From contig JAHBTX010000001.1 in assembly GCA_019638395.1 (NCBI GenBank), forward strand, positions 248,001 to 312,000: DNA of 64,000 bases, read 5' to 3'. The notes under the pieces are model-generated. The model had not been told where the DNA came from. It did not search any database and saw only the letters and a program-made list of their open reading frames with translations. The position numbers were made by a program, and so were the translations under genes. Positions 1 to 9,493 of the stretch are shown in pieces. The stretch comes from Cyclobacteriaceae bacterium (lineage in GTDB: Bacteria; Bacteroidota; Bacteroidia; Cytophagales; Cyclobacteriaceae). How positions within the stretch are numbered: position 1 is the first letter of the stretch; every line of letters starts with the position of its first letter.

Positions 1-1323
1 ATATTCGCTTCGGCCTCTGGCTACGGTGGCCGGTTTTTATGGCCTGAAAATCCACACGTTAATTTTTATACGGGGCGGCTTTCGCTCGGAGTATTAACCT
101 GTGTATTAGCCATTTTTACTATTCGGTTTCTGGAAGTACGCAAATACACCAAAGGTATGTATTATGCTTTGATCACATTAGTACCACTTGCCGTTTTAGC
201 AATTGTGTTGGTTGCGATAAAAGAGATGCCCTCTGCAGGAAATAATCTTATTTCGATTAGTACTATTATGTTTATAACAACCGGCATTGTTTGCCGGGTA
301 AAAGGAAATGCAATTGCATCGTACTACATAGCAGCCTGGACTATTTATCTATTTGGAGGTTTATTGCTTACGCTGCGTAACAGTGGTGTGTTCGACTTTA
401 ACTTCTGGACTACTCACTTTGTGGAGATTGGAGCCGCTATGGAAACCAGTATAATTGCATTTGCCTTGGGCGATCGCTATCGCAGATACAAGCGTGAAAA
501 GGAAGAAATTCAACTGCAAGCACTAAAGATTCAACAAAGTGCAAACGAGTTGTTAGAGAAAAGAGTAAAAGAACGTACCGAAGATTTGATTCGTGCCAAT
601 ACCGAGCTACATGCCAACCTGGCCACTATTAGCAAACAAGCCGAAATCATTGAAGCTAAAAATGCTGAATTGGATGGGTTTTTCTATCGGATTTCACATG
701 ACTTGAAGGGGCCTATCTCCTCATTATTAGGGCTCTCCCACCTGGCAAAACTTGAGATACATGATGCGAAAGCGTTGGATTACATTAACCGGCAACACGA
801 GCAAGTGGATCGGTTAAACCAGATCATTCGCGGATTGATTAACCTTACCCGGTTAAACAACACCAGCCTTACCCGCGAAAAAATTGATTTTGTAAACCTG
901 ATAGATACCTGCATTAACTCGCTGCAAAGCCTGAGTAAATTTCCGAAAATAAGATTTGTAAAAGATGTAGCTGCCGGAATTGAGTATGAAGCCGAATGGG
1001 TGATGCTGAACGCAATCATGCAAAACCTGATTGAAAATTCAATTAAATATTCGCGTGATACCCATCCCTTTGTGCGAATAACAATTCACCAACAAGACGA
1101 TTATATTATACTGGAAGTTGAAGACAACGGCCTTGGTATCGCGCAAGAGCACCAAACAAAAATATTTGAAATGTTTTACCGTGCCACCGATTTGGGAACA
1201 GGTAGTGGTTTAGGCCTCTACATTCTGAAACGCTCGGTGGAACGCTTAAAGGGTAAAATAAAAATGGCAAGTAAAGAAGGTGAAGGCTCAACATTTTCAA
1301 TTCAATTACCCTTGGTTCATTAA
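1..1323 (+). CDS. 7TMR-DISM-like sensor histidine kinase, 5' end missing
   Basis: The reading frame is already open at base 1, so the gene starts upstream and this is its C-terminal part (440 residues visible). The first ~165 residues are hydrophobic with several membrane segments, like the 7TM part of 7TMR-DISM sensors, followed by a coiled coil (about residues 170-220). The H box SHDLKGP has its phospho-accepting His at residue 233 counted from base 1. The catalytic domain has an N box (NLIENSIKYS), a G1 box (EDNGLGIA) and a G2 box (GSGLGLYILK), all intact, so the enzyme should autophosphorylate. No receiver domain follows. The signal and the partner regulator cannot be told. The family of the kinase core is certain; the 7TMR-DISM assignment of the membrane part is an inference because the extracellular domain lies outside the window. 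Confidence 0.85.
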   Translation: MFASASGYGGRFLWPENPHVNFYTGRLSLGVLTCVLAIFTIRFLEVRKYTKGMYYALITLVPLAVLAIVLVAIKEMPSAGNNLISISTIMFITTGIVCRVKGNAIASYYIAAWTIYLFGGLLLTLRNSGVFDFNFWTTHFVEIGAAMETSIIAFALGDRYRRYKREKEEIQLQALKIQQSANELLEKRVKERTEDLIRANTELHANLATISKQAEIIEAKNAELDGFFYRISHDLKGPISSLLGLSHLAKLEIHDAKALDYINRQHEQVDRLNQIIRGLINLTRLNNTSLTREKIDFVNLIDTCINSLQSLSKFPKIRFVKDVAAGIEYEAEWVMLNAIMQNLIENSIKYSRDTHPFVRITIHQQDDYIILEVEDNGLGIAQEHQTKIFEMFYRATDLGTGSGLGLYILKRSVERLKGKIKMASKEGEGSTFSIQLPLVH

Positions 1324-1332
1324 GCTGTTGAA

Positions 1333-1737
1333 TTACGGACTTTGCAGAAACCAATAGTTTCCATACCGATCTTGTAATGAACCAAGCCACAAACCCCAGC
1401 TATTCTTTTTTACTGGCTGTACAATTCTACCACCCGTAGCAAAGCGCCTAAAATAAAGATTTAGTTCCTTTTTGGATTGGCATACAACCAATAAAGAGAC
1501 CGTATTTCCTTGAAGCAAGCCATCATCCCCAACAATATCCGTCCCCATCAACTCCATCCTTCCATTGCGCAAGGCCCCTTGTAACACGTAGCGTTGCATT
1601 GAATCGGGAAGACTTTCACCCTGTGGGCTCTCCCCTACCAATTGAAAGCTCAACTTTCCGCCCAGGCATTTTTGATAAAAGTGCATAGCTTCCTGGCAGT
1701 TGCCGTTAAAGGATAAGTAAGAAATAATCCGGTTCAT
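1333..1737 (-). CDS. VOC / PhnB-like domain protein
   Basis: A 134-residue protein of the vicinal oxygen chelate fold, PhnB/3-demethylubiquinone-methyltransferase-like group. It shows the typical opening (YLSFNGNCQEAMHFYQKCLGG) region and the closing RYGNYWFL segment where the last metal ligand usually sits, although here the usual Glu/His ligands are not clearly conserved. The ATG at 1737 is preferred over an upstream in-frame codon because the family begins directly with the first beta strand. It converges on the histidine kinase with a 9-bp gap, so the two genes share a terminator region. The substrate is unknown. Confidence 0.7.
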   Translation of the reverse strand: MNRIISYLSFNGNCQEAMHFYQKCLGGKLSFQLVGESPQGESLPDSMQRYVLQGALRNGRMELMGTDIVGDDGLLQGNTVSLLVVCQSKKELNLYFRRFATGGRIVQPVKKNSWGLWLGSLQDRYGNYWFLQSP

Positions 1738-1854
1738 ACTACAAAGATCATCGGCAACTGTAAATGAAATGGGTTGCACTTACGCCTTACTATGTGGTTG
1801 ATTGCGCCATTCAATAACCTTACATTTGAAAATCAAATCAAAGTGTTACCTGCT

Positions 1855-2841
1855 ATGAAACACATTTCAATTCTGGTTCCTGAGTCGGCAGTTATGGAAG
1901 CCGTGGCCGATCCGCGGTATGCATTTACCGCTGCCAATCAGTTTTTGGTTGCTGCGGGCAAACGGCCGTTGTTTCAGGTGCAATTGGTAGGCAACACAAC
2001 GGATATAAGTTTACACGATGGTGCATTTTCGGTGCATGCCGATAAACTCTGGAACGAGATAAGCCACACAGATCTAATCATTATCCCGGCACTTTTCGGA
2101 GATATGACCTCAGCCATCAAAAAGAACAAAAATTTTATACCGTGGATTAAGCAACAATATGAACAGGGTGCTGAGGTAGCTTCTCTTTGTGTGGGTGCCT
2201 TTCTGTTAGCCTCAACCGGATTGTTAAACGGAAAATCATGTTCCACACATTGGGCATTTTACAACGAGTTCAGAACAATGTTTCCTGAAGTAGTTGTGAA
2301 AGATGGTAGTATTATCACAGAAGAGAGCCGCATTTACTCCAGCGGTGGTGCCAACTCGTATTGGAATTTATTGCTACACCTGGTAGAAAAATATACCGAT
2401 CGCGATACTGCGATATTGGCAGCCAAATACTTTGCAATTGACATCGATCGCGAAAGTCAATCGGCTTTTGCTATGTTTCGCGGCCAGAAATCGCATAACG
2501 ATGATGCGATTAAAAAAGCGCAGGAGTTTATTGAAGCCAACTTTCAGGACAAGTTAACCTTAGACCAGTTAGCTGACATAGTTGCAATTAGTCGCAGAAG
2601 TTTTGAACGCAGATTTAAACAAGCAACCAGCAATACTGTAACTGAGTATATTCAACGGGTAAAGATTGAAGCAGCCAAACGCAGCTTTGAATCAACCCGC
2701 AAAAATATAAATGAAGTAATGTACGATGTGGGTTATACCGATACGAAAGCCTTTCGATCGGTTTTCAAGAAAATAACCGGGCTAACCCCTATCGATTACC
2801 GGAACAAGTATAGTAAAGGAGTTGGACTAAGCGGCCGTTAA
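1855..2841 (+). CDS. GlxA family transcriptional regulator (DJ-1/PfpI + AraC HTH)
   Basis: A 328-residue cytoplasmic regulator. Residues ~1-200 form a class-I glutamine-amidotransferase-like DJ-1/PfpI domain, with the nucleophile-elbow stretch ASLCVGAFLLASTG. Residues ~215-328 are an AraC-type double helix-turn-helix (DQLADIVAISRRSFERRFK and NEVMYDVGYTDTKAFRSVFKK). This arrangement is typical of GlxA regulators, which sense small metabolites or redox signals. The ATG at 1855 (MKHISILVPES) is chosen over the longer frame opening at 1774 because it starts right at the first strand of the PfpI domain and avoids overlap with the divergent VOC gene. Targets are unknown; the divergent VOC gene is an obvious candidate. 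Confidence 0.85.
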   Translation: MKHISILVPESAVMEAVADPRYAFTAANQFLVAAGKRPLFQVQLVGNTTDISLHDGAFSVHADKLWNEISHTDLIIIPALFGDMTSAIKKNKNFIPWIKQQYEQGAEVASLCVGAFLLASTGLLNGKSCSTHWAFYNEFRTMFPEVVVKDGSIITEESRIYSSGGANSYWNLLLHLVEKYTDRDTAILAAKYFAIDIDRESQSAFAMFRGQKSHNDDAIKKAQEFIEANFQDKLTLDQLADIVAISRRSFERRFKQATSNTVTEYIQRVKIEAAKRSFESTRKNINEVMYDVGYTDTKAFRSVFKKITGLTPIDYRNKYSKGVGLSGR

Positions 2842-2912
2842 TCTCAAAAGGTTTTTGAGATGGGCTCTCGTAACCAGCTATAGTTATTCATCCCGTTATC
2901 AGTCTGATGTGG

Positions 2913-4505
2913 TCAATCGGTTTGTACTAACTCCAACTCAAGTCTGGCTTCTTCCAAATCAAGTTCGTATTCAATTTTGCGTAGTACCTCATCTCTTATA
3001 TGCCCTTGTTTGCGCAAACCAATTACAAACTCCCGCTCATGCCGTATAAGGGCAAGCTGTATGCGGGTAAATTCTTCAATTTGTTCGCGCGTTAGTTTTT
3101 CTTCCGATTGGTCTTTCCGGATTCGCTGAATTCTGATTTCGTATTTAGTTTTGATCTGGTTGAGTACTGCATCACTTAACCCAAGCGTATAACGCTCTTC
3201 AATGTGTTCTATAATTTGAGAGGCAACCTTTAGCCTTGCATGCTCTTCTTCGCGCAGGTGGTTATCATCACTTTTTATACCCAACCATTTTATTAACCTG
3301 CGTAAGGTCATGCCTTGTAATACAAGGGTTGAAAAAATGGCGCAGAAGGTTAAGAAAATAATCAGGTCGCGGTTAGGAAATGGCTCTTTTTCTGAAATCA
3401 TAATGGGTAATGCAAGCGCAGCGGCCAACGAAACGATACCGCGCATGCCCGACCATGCCAGTACCGAAACGCTTTTCACGTTTACATCACGTTCGGTTGT
3501 ACGGATAGACTTACTGAACCACCGTGGCAAATATGCCCCTGGAAATACCCAGATAATACGGGCAACAATAGTAACCACACTTACGATTGATCCATACCAG
3601 ATTAATGTACCGGTAGTAAACTTGCCCAGGTTTTCCATTATGAATGGAAGTTGCAAACCGATGAAAATAAAGATTACTCCATTCAAAATAAAGATCATGG
3701 TATCCCACACGGCCGTGGCCTGAAGACGGGTGCGATTCGAAAACACTTCGGACGATCGCGGACTTAAAAATAAACCTGCAGCTACAACAGCCAACACACC
3801 CGAAGCATGAAACTCTTCTGCCACCAGGTAGGATGAGTATGGTGTAAGCAATGTAAACACAGTATCAGTCGTAGCATTGTCGGGGGTAATTTTATGAATC
3901 CAATAAAATACATATCCTACCACCAACCCCAAGGCAATACCCAATCCGGCTACGTAAAAAAAGTTTATTCCAGCGAGCCAGAAAATAAACGTGCCGGATG
4001 CGGTGGCGGCAATTGCATACCGATAGGCAATCAGACCGGTAGCATCATTAACCAGGCTTTCGCCTTCCAGAATTGTTATGATTCGTTTCGGGAGTTTAAG
4101 TCCTTTGGTAGCAGCAGTTGCAGCCACCGCATCGGGTGGCGAAATAATTGCACCCAGCACGAATGCTTCGGGCCAGCCAAAGTTGGGAATGAAGTAGTGA
4201 ACCGAAAGGGCAACTAATATCGTGGTGAATAAAACACACCCTACCGCCAAAAGCGAGATGGGTCTTACAGATTCTTTAAAGTCGGGCCAGGATGTGTACC
4301 AGGCTGCCGAATACAATACCGGAGGCAAGAAGATAAGAAAAACCACATCGGGGTTTAGATGCACATTCGGTAGGCCCGGCACCAAGCCAATTCCAATTCC
4401 TACCAAAACCAAAAGAATGGGGTAAGGAATCCGGATTCGATCCGTAACCTGGGCTAAAGCCGTAACAATGGACAATAAAATGATGATCAAACTAACGTTT
4501 TCCAT
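2913..4505 (-). CDS. Na+/H+ antiporter, CPA1 family
   Basis: A 530-residue inner-membrane cation/proton antiporter. The N-terminal ~400 residues hold about 12 hydrophobic segments, including the CPA1 signature SPPDAVAATA, with the Asp that binds the cation. The C-terminal ~120 residues are hydrophilic and highly charged (many Glu, Arg, Lys) and probably form a cytoplasmic regulatory helix bundle, as in the NhaP and bacterial NHE-like proteins. Length and order fit the family. It exchanges Na+ (or K+) for H+ in pH and salt homeostasis; which ion is used cannot be told from the sequence. It is transcribed away from the PorP-like gene from a shared ~100-bp region. Confidence 0.9.
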   Translation of the reverse strand: MENVSLIIILLSIVTALAQVTDRIRIPYPILLVLVGIGIGLVPGLPNVHLNPDVVFLIFLPPVLYSAAWYTSWPDFKESVRPISLLAVGCVLFTTILVALSVHYFIPNFGWPEAFVLGAIISPPDAVAATAATKGLKLPKRIITILEGESLVNDATGLIAYRYAIAATASGTFIFWLAGINFFYVAGLGIALGLVVGYVFYWIHKITPDNATTDTVFTLLTPYSSYLVAEEFHASGVLAVVAAGLFLSPRSSEVFSNRTRLQATAVWDTMIFILNGVIFIFIGLQLPFIMENLGKFTTGTLIWYGSIVSVVTIVARIIWVFPGAYLPRWFSKSIRTTERDVNVKSVSVLAWSGMRGIVSLAAALALPIMISEKEPFPNRDLIIFLTFCAIFSTLVLQGMTLRRLIKWLGIKSDDNHLREEEHARLKVASQIIEHIEERYTLGLSDAVLNQIKTKYEIRIQRIRKDQSEEKLTREQIEEFTRIQLALIRHEREFVIGLRKQGHIRDEVLRKIEYELDLEEARLELELVQTD

Positions 4506-4605
4506 GTACTAATTTTGAGTAGGTTAAAAACCCACCAATACTATAATATGAAATGAAACAATTTTGCTAATTTAATGTCTTGATATGCACTTTAACCCCG
4601 CGCGC

Positions 4606-5526
4606 ATGAAATACTTTACAGCTTTTTTATTGGTTGTAGTTTTTGGTTCTTCAGCCTTTGCACAGCAAGACCCCTTGTACGCGCAATATATCAACAACCC
4701 GATACTACTTAACCCGGCATACGCTGGGCTGAATAACAACTTTAATGCAAACGTTACCTATCGTAACCAATGGGGAGGTTTTGATGGTAACCCCGTTACA
4801 TTCAACTTCAACTCGCATGTTTCTTTGGTTGATAATAAAGTGGGTGCAGGATTGCTCGTATCCCAAGATAAACTGGGTATAATCAAAAATACTGAAATTC
4901 AGGCCGCATTTAGTTATAAACTTCCCCTGGATGACAGCCGCACATTTAGTTTTGGAATGCAAGCTGGTTTTGTAAACTTCAGAGCTAACTACAACGAATT
5001 AAACATTCCTGATGCCGATCGGGATGACATAGCCTTTTCAGCCAACGAAAATTTATCGAAACCCAACCTGGGTGCCGGTATTATTCTTAAAAGTGAAAAA
5101 TACCTGTTGGGAGCCTCGGTGCCGAGACTACTTTCTACTACCATTACAGCTTCTTCAACCGGCCAGCAGTTTGAATTATACAAGCAACACTTTTATTTCT
5201 TTGGCTCATATGTCATGTTTCTGAACGAGAACATTCGCCTAAAGCCATCAGCATTGGTACGGGCAGTGGGTGGTTCCCCTGTTTCTGTAGATCTGAATTT
5301 TAACTTCAACTTTAACGAGAAAATCACGGCAGGAATCTTTACCAGAAATTTTGCCGCTTACGGAATACAACTGCAAGCCAAATTAGGTAACAACATCCGG
5401 CTGGGTTATATTTTTGAACTGCCCACCGGCAACTCGGTAGGTACGCGTTTCCTCACACATGAAGTATTGTTGGGAACAACAGTACCGGTGTTCGACTATC
5501 ACGATCGATCCATTAGCACCTTCTGA
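4606..5526 (+). CDS. PorP/SprF family type IX secretion membrane protein
   Basis: A 306-residue outer-membrane protein with a signal peptide (MKYFTAFLLVVVFGSSAFAQ) followed by the family hallmark QQDPLYAQYINNPILLNPAYAG. PorP/SprF proteins are outer-membrane barrels tied to the type IX secretion and gliding machinery; many paralogues accompany single secreted adhesins with type B sorting domains. The ATG at 4606 is preferred because it starts the signal peptide exactly; an upstream ATG at 4585 adds seven residues. No partner adhesin lies next to it, so the cargo is unknown. This gene is one of the clearest signs that the DNA is from the Bacteroidota. Confidence 0.9.
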   Translation: MKYFTAFLLVVVFGSSAFAQQDPLYAQYINNPILLNPAYAGLNNNFNANVTYRNQWGGFDGNPVTFNFNSHVSLVDNKVGAGLLVSQDKLGIIKNTEIQAAFSYKLPLDDSRTFSFGMQAGFVNFRANYNELNIPDADRDDIAFSANENLSKPNLGAGIILKSEKYLLGASVPRLLSTTITASSTGQQFELYKQHFYFFGSYVMFLNENIRLKPSALVRAVGGSPVSVDLNFNFNFNEKITAGIFTRNFAAYGIQLQAKLGNNIRLGYIFELPTGNSVGTRFLTHEVLLGTTVPVFDYHDRSISTF

Positions 5527-5591
5527 TAATATTCCGGAAATTTTAAGCCTGATTTGAACCATTTACCTGCAGGCGGGTTTTATTTACATTG

Positions 5592-6002
5592 ATGAAAGTA
5601 GCTGTATTCCGAAAGGAACATTTTAATGCCGCACACCGCCTGTTCAATCCAGCCTGGTCTGACGAGAAAAATTTTTCTGTGTTTGGAAAATGTAGCAACC
5701 CCAATTACCATGGCCACAATTACGAGCTTGAAGTAAAGTTGATAGGAACACCAGACCCGGAAACAGGCTATGTTTTTGATATGAAGGTTTTAAGCGACCT
5801 GATTCAGGAGCATGTGGTTAAACAATTCGATCATAAAAATCTGAATCTCGATACACCTCATTTTAAAAATCTTAACCCGACAGCCGAAAACATTGCGGTG
5901 GTAATCTGGCGGATACTAAGGCAGCATATTGACATCCAGTTCGACCTAAAAGTGAAACTCTATGAGACAGAAAGAAATTTCGTTGAATATCCGGCCCATT
6001 AA
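5592..6002 (+). CDS. 6-pyruvoyl-tetrahydropterin synthase / 6-carboxytetrahydropterin synthase (PTPS/QueD family)
   Basis: A 136-residue enzyme of the PTPS/QueD fold. The zinc ligands are visible: one His in FNAAHRL and two in HGHNY. The catalytic Cys lies in KCSNPNYHGHNY, and a His in FDHKNLN and a Glu near the C-terminus (KLYETERN) complete the set. The spacing in KCSNPNYHGHNY resembles PTPS of tetrahydrobiopterin synthesis as well as QueD of queuosine synthesis, so the product is not settled. The next gene, folE, overlaps by 41 bases and makes the shared substrate dihydroneopterin triphosphate, so translational coupling of consecutive steps is likely. No queC or queE is nearby. Confidence 0.85.
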   Translation: MKVAVFRKEHFNAAHRLFNPAWSDEKNFSVFGKCSNPNYHGHNYELEVKLIGTPDPETGYVFDMKVLSDLIQEHVVKQFDHKNLNLDTPHFKNLNPTAENIAVVIWRILRQHIDIQFDLKVKLYETERNFVEYPAH

Positions 6003-6651
6003 ACCGCTTGACGAAGAGTTTGATGATGATCATGTACTTACCACATGGAATACACCCTTGCGGGAAGATGCCTTCGCGTTAAGCGATGATGAAAAAGTGG
6101 AGCAGATTGAAAAACGTTTCCGCGAGATCATGGAAATATTAGGGCTCGATCTGAATGATGATAGCCTGAAAGGTACTCCGCGAAGGGTAGCCAAAATGTA
6201 TGTGAAAGAGGTTTTCAGTGGTTTAAATCCGAAGAACCGCCCTGTTGCACGTCTGTTTGAAAACAAGTATAAGTACGACCAGATGCTGGTTGAAAAGGAT
6301 ATTACTTTTTACAGCCACTGCGAACATCATTTTGTACCCATCTATGGTAAGGCACATGTAGCTTATTTTTCCAGCGGCAAAGTAATCGGGCTTTCCAAGA
6401 TCAATCGCATCGTACAATACTTTGCAAAACGGCCGCAGGTGCAGGAACGATTAACTGTTCAGATTGGTAAAGAATTACAACGAATTTTAAATACCGAAAG
6501 CGTGGGTGTTGTAATGGATGCAAACCACATGTGCGTGGCCTCACGCGGAGTGGGCGATACCAACAGCAAAACCGGAACCGCATTCTTTGGCGGTAAGTTC
6601 GAAGAAGAAAATACCAAGCGGGAATTCCTGAACTACATTAATAGTAAGTAG
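5962..6651 (+). CDS. folE: GTP cyclohydrolase I
   Basis: A 229-residue enzyme that opens GTP to 7,8-dihydroneopterin triphosphate, the first step of folate, biopterin and queuosine synthesis. Visible motifs are the helix GTPRRVAKMYVKE, the zinc and active-site stretch SHCEHHFVP (about residues 117-125), the GLSKINRIVQYFAKRPQVQE segment and the second zinc Cys in HMCVASRGV (~190). All metal ligands are present. The N-terminal ~40 residues are an acidic extension not needed for catalysis. The start overlaps the upstream PTPS/QueD gene by 41 bases, supporting coupled translation. Confidence 0.95.
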   Translation: MRQKEISLNIRPIKPLDEEFDDDHVLTTWNTPLREDAFALSDDEKVEQIEKRFREIMEILGLDLNDDSLKGTPRRVAKMYVKEVFSGLNPKNRPVARLFENKYKYDQMLVEKDITFYSHCEHHFVPIYGKAHVAYFSSGKVIGLSKINRIVQYFAKRPQVQERLTVQIGKELQRILNTESVGVVMDANHMCVASRGVGDTNSKTGTAFFGGKFEEENTKREFLNYINSK

Positions 6652-6816
6652 TACATAGTCTTGAGTCCATAGCTGATTAGTCAAATACTTAAGAGAGGTA
6701 TTAAATGGCTATTGTCTATAGACAAATAATTATGGACTAACGACTACTAACTATTGACTTCCATTCGGATTTCACCATTATTTATTACTTTAGAGGCTCG
6801 TAAACTAACACGATTT
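6652..6816. promoter_or_regulatory. folE-aconitase intergenic region with nested inverted repeats
   Basis: This stretch contains a perfect 14-bp palindrome, TTGTCTATAGACAA (6712-6725), a smaller inverted repeat AATAC/GTATT before it, and an outer pair GTCCATA (near 6665) and TATGGAC (near 6731) that encloses both. It could fold as a long imperfect hairpin, act as an operator for the aconitase gene, or be a decayed intergenic repeat. No T-tract marks it as a classical terminator. The function is inferred only from symmetry. Confidence 0.35.
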
Positions 6817-9330
6817 ATGGTATTCGATTTAGACATGATCAAGGCCTTGTATGCAGCCATGCCGGGCCGTATTGCAAAAGCAAGAACTGTAGTGGGTAAA
6901 CCCCTTACGCTTTCAGAAAAAATTCTGTATGCACACCTTCACACCGATCAGAAGCTCGAAAATTTTGGGCGCGGTAAGTCGTATGTAGATTTCGCTCCGG
7001 ATCGTGTAGCCATGCAGGATGCAACCGCTCAAATGGCCTTGCTGCAATTCATGTCGGCCGGCAGACCGAAAGTGGCAGTACCTTCTACGGTGCATTGCGA
7101 TCACCTTATTGTTGCTAAAGTAGGCGCTAAAGATGATTTGTCAGTTGCCAACAGCGAGAGCAAGGAAGTATTCGATTTCCTTTCTTCTGTTTCAAATAAA
7201 TATGGAATTGGTTTCTGGAAACCAGGAGCCGGTATTATTCACCAGGTTGTGTTGGAAAATTATGCCTTCCCCGGAGGGATGATGATTGGTACCGACTCGC
7301 ACACCGTTAATGCCGGAGGTTTGGGTATGGTGGCAATAGGTGTTGGTGGTGCCGATGCTGTGGATGTAATGGCCGGTATGGCCTGGGAGCTAAAGTTTCC
7401 GAAACTGATTGGCGTGAAGCTAACCGGTAAATTAAATGGATGGACTTCCGCTAAGGATGTGATTCTGAAAGTTGCTGGTATCTTAACCGTAAAGGGTGGA
7501 ACCGGTGCTATTGTTGAATATTTTGGCGAAGGCGCAACATCTATGAGTTGTACCGGAAAGGGTACCATCTGTAATATGGGTGCCGAAATTGGGGCTACTA
7601 CCTCAACGTTTGGTTACGATGATTCCATGGCGCGCTACCTGATTGCCACTGGTCGCGCTGAGGTTGCCAAGTTAGCTGATGGAATTAAACAACATTTAAC
7701 AGCCGATCCGGAAGTATATGCCAACCCCGAAAAATACTTTGATCAGGTAATTGAGATTAATCTTTCCGAGTTGGAGCCACACCTCAACGGACCCTTTACG
7801 CCAGATCTTGCAACGCCAATTTCAAAACTGAAATCGGAAGCGGAAAAGAATGGCTGGCCATTAAAAGTGGAAGTAGGTTTGATCGGTTCATGTACCAATT
7901 CATCTTACGAAGATATTGCCCGGGCAGCCAGTTTGGCCAAGCAGGTTGCTGAAAAAGGACTAAAAACAAAAGCTGTTTTCACTATCACGCCTGGTTCAGA
8001 ACAAGTGCGTTATACCATTGAGCGTGATGGCTTTATTGATACGTTTAACAAGATTGGCGCAAAGGTATTTGCCAATGCCTGTGGCCCATGTATTGGTATG
8101 TGGAGCCGCGTGGGTGCAGAACGCAAAGAGAAAAATACGATTGTACATTCATTCAATCGAAACTTCCAATCCCGCAATGACGGTAACCCCAACACATTTG
8201 CATTTGTGGGATCGCCCGAATTAGTAACAGCGTTGGCTATTGCCGGAGATCTGGGCTTCAACCCGATAACGGATACTCTTGTTAATGAGCAAGGGCAACA
8301 GGTAAAGCTCGATCCACCCACAGGCGATGAACTTCCAGCAAAAGGTTTTGATGTAAAGGACCCCGGCTATCAGGCACCTGCAAAAGATGGTAGTGGCGTA
8401 GTTGTAAAGGTTAGTCCTACCTCCGACCGTTTACAACTGTTGGCTCCGTTTAAGCCCTGGGAAGGTACCGATTTGAAAGGATTGCGCCTCTTAATTAAAG
8501 CAAAAGGCAAGTGTACTACCGATCACATTTCAATGGCCGGTAAATGGTTAAAGTACCGCGGGCATTTGGATAACATTTCCAACAACTTGTTGATTGGCGC
8601 TACCAACTTCTATAACGAGAAAATCAATAGCGTAAAGAATGGCCTGACTGGTGAGTACGATGAAGTACCAAAAGTACAACGCGCCTACAAAGCACAAGGA
8701 CTTGGTTCTATTGTAGTGGGCGATGAAAACTATGGGGAAGGTTCATCACGCGAGCATGCTGCCATGGAACCCCGCCACTTAGGGGTGCGGGCTATTCTGG
8801 TTAAATCATTTGCCCGCATTCACGAAACCAACCTGAAGAAGCAAGGTATGTTGGCATTAACCTTTGCCAACAAGGAAGACTATAATAAAATCAAAGAAGA
8901 CGATACATTCGATATTGTTGGTTTAACTTCATTTAGCCCTGATAAGCCGCTTACATTAGTTATTAAACACAACGATGGCAGCAGCGAATCGATAACCGTT
9001 AACCATACGTATAATGCTAACCAGATAACCTGGTTCAAGGCAGGTTCGGCACTTAACGCAATGGGCGCAGCTAAAAAAGCCTCAACACCAAAGCAAGCTT
9101 CGCCAACGGCTAAGAAAGCTAAGGTAGTAAAGAAGGCTACCAAGAAAGTGGCGAAGAAGTCAAAGCCTGTTAAGAAAGTAGTGAAGAAGGCAAAGAAGTC
9201 TGCTAAGAAAGTCGCTAAAAAAGTAGTGAAGAAGTCGGCTAAGAAGGTTGTTAAAGCAGCTAAGAAAGCTAAATCATCTAAGAAGCTGGTTAAGAAGTCG
9301 CTCAAGAAGACGAATAAGAAAAAGAAGTAG
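6817..9330 (+). CDS. Aconitate hydratase with 87-residue lysine-rich C-terminal tail
   Basis: An 837-residue protein. Residues 1-~750 are a complete mitochondrial-type aconitase: the three [4Fe-4S] cysteines are in [11 protein letters not shown] (~357) and [10 protein letters not shown] (~421 and 424), and the C-terminal swivel domain has [15 protein letters not shown]. It isomerises citrate to isocitrate in the TCA cycle. The last 87 residues are not part of any aconitase: 41 are Lys, with Ala, Val, Ser and Pro making up most of the rest, no Arg and no acidic residue, arranged as AKK/VKK/SKK repeats like the tail of histone H1 or bacterial Hc1-type proteins. The ATG at 6817 is preferred over an upstream TTG. 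A strong terminator follows, then a SET-domain methyltransferase gene. Confidence 0.93.
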   Translation: MVFDLDMIKALYAAMPGRIAKARTVVGKPLTLSEKILYAHLHTDQKLENFGRGKSYVDFAPDRVAMQDATAQMALLQFMSAGRPKVAVPSTVHCDHLIVAKVGAKDDLSVANSESKEVFDFLSSVSNKYGIGFWKPGAGIIHQVVLENYAFPGGMMIGTDSHTVNAGGLGMVAIGVGGADAVDVMAGMAWELKFPKLIGVKLTGKLNGWTSAKDVILKVAGILTVKGGTGAIVEYFGEGATSMSCTGKGTICNMGAEIGATTSTFGYDDSMARYLIATGRAEVAKLADGIKQHLTADPEVYANPEKYFDQVIEINLSELEPHLNGPFTPDLATPISKLKSEAEKNGWPLKVEVGLIGSCTNSSYEDIARAASLAKQVAEKGLKTKAVFTITPGSEQVRYTIERDGFIDTFNKIGAKVFANACGPCIGMWSRVGAERKEKNTIVHSFNRNFQSRNDGNPNTFAFVGSPELVTALAIAGDLGFNPITDTLVNEQGQQVKLDPPTGDELPAKGFDVKDPGYQAPAKDGSGVVVKVSPTSDRLQLLAPFKPWEGTDLKGLRLLIKAKGKCTTDHISMAGKWLKYRGHLDNISNNLLIGATNFYNEKINSVKNGLTGEYDEVPKVQRAYKAQGLGSIVVGDENYGEGSSREHAAMEPRHLGVRAILVKSFARIHETNLKKQGMLALTFANKEDYNKIKEDDTFDIVGLTSFSPDKPLTLVIKHNDGSSESITVNHTYNANQITWFKAGSALNAMGAAKKASTPKQASPTAKKAKVVKKATKKVAKKSKPVKKVVKKAKKSAKKVAKKVVKKSAKKVVKAAKKAKSSKKLVKKSLKKTNKKKK

Positions 9331-9347
9331 CATTTACTGTTACTTAT

Positions 9348-9386
9348 AGAAGAAAAGAGCGCCAAACACTGGTGCTCTTTTCTTTT
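9348..9386 (+). terminator. Rho-independent terminator after the aconitase gene
   Basis: A long stem (AGAAAAGAGC pairing with GCTCTTTTCT, extended by GCC/GGT with one G-T pair) closes a 7-base loop, and the right arm ends in a T-rich run. It lies 18 bases after the aconitase stop. It separates aconitase from the SET gene, so the two are probably not one strong transcript. Being A-rich on the left arm, it could also work in the other direction. Confidence 0.75.
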
Positions 9387-9414
9387 GGAGTCATCACAAT
9401 AATTTTACACAGAC

Positions 9415-9444
9415 TTGATATTAATTGTAATGTCTATATCTTTA
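9415..9444 (+). promoter_or_regulatory. Putative Bacteroidota-type promoter of the SET gene
   Basis: TTG at 9415 is followed after 19 bases by TATCTTTA (9437-9444), one mismatch from the Bacteroidota -7 consensus TAnnTTTG, and about 50 bases before the ATG at 9494. Position and spacing fit the primary sigma factor of this phylum. It is a pattern match only. Confidence 0.4.
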
Positions 9445-9493
9445 TAGTGATTTTACTTTTTAAACTCATTACAACCACTAACCACTACACTGC

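Noticed and set aside
3310..4425. Plus-strand frames inside the antiporter gene
   Set aside because: They are shadows of the minus-strand CPA1 gene, whose codon pattern and motifs are clear.
6130..6640. Minus-strand frames in folE
   Set aside because: Shadows of folE; no ribosome-binding site and no family.
9070..9330. Possible CRISPR or tandem DNA repeat in the AAGAAG region
   Set aside because: The units are not of fixed length or spacing, and the frame stays open; it is the coding of the lysine tail.
8880..9365. Long minus-strand frame rich in Phe opposite the aconitase tail
   Set aside because: It is the mirror of the AAG-rich lysine tail: AAG codons read on the other strand give CTT/TTC codons. 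No family, no signal.
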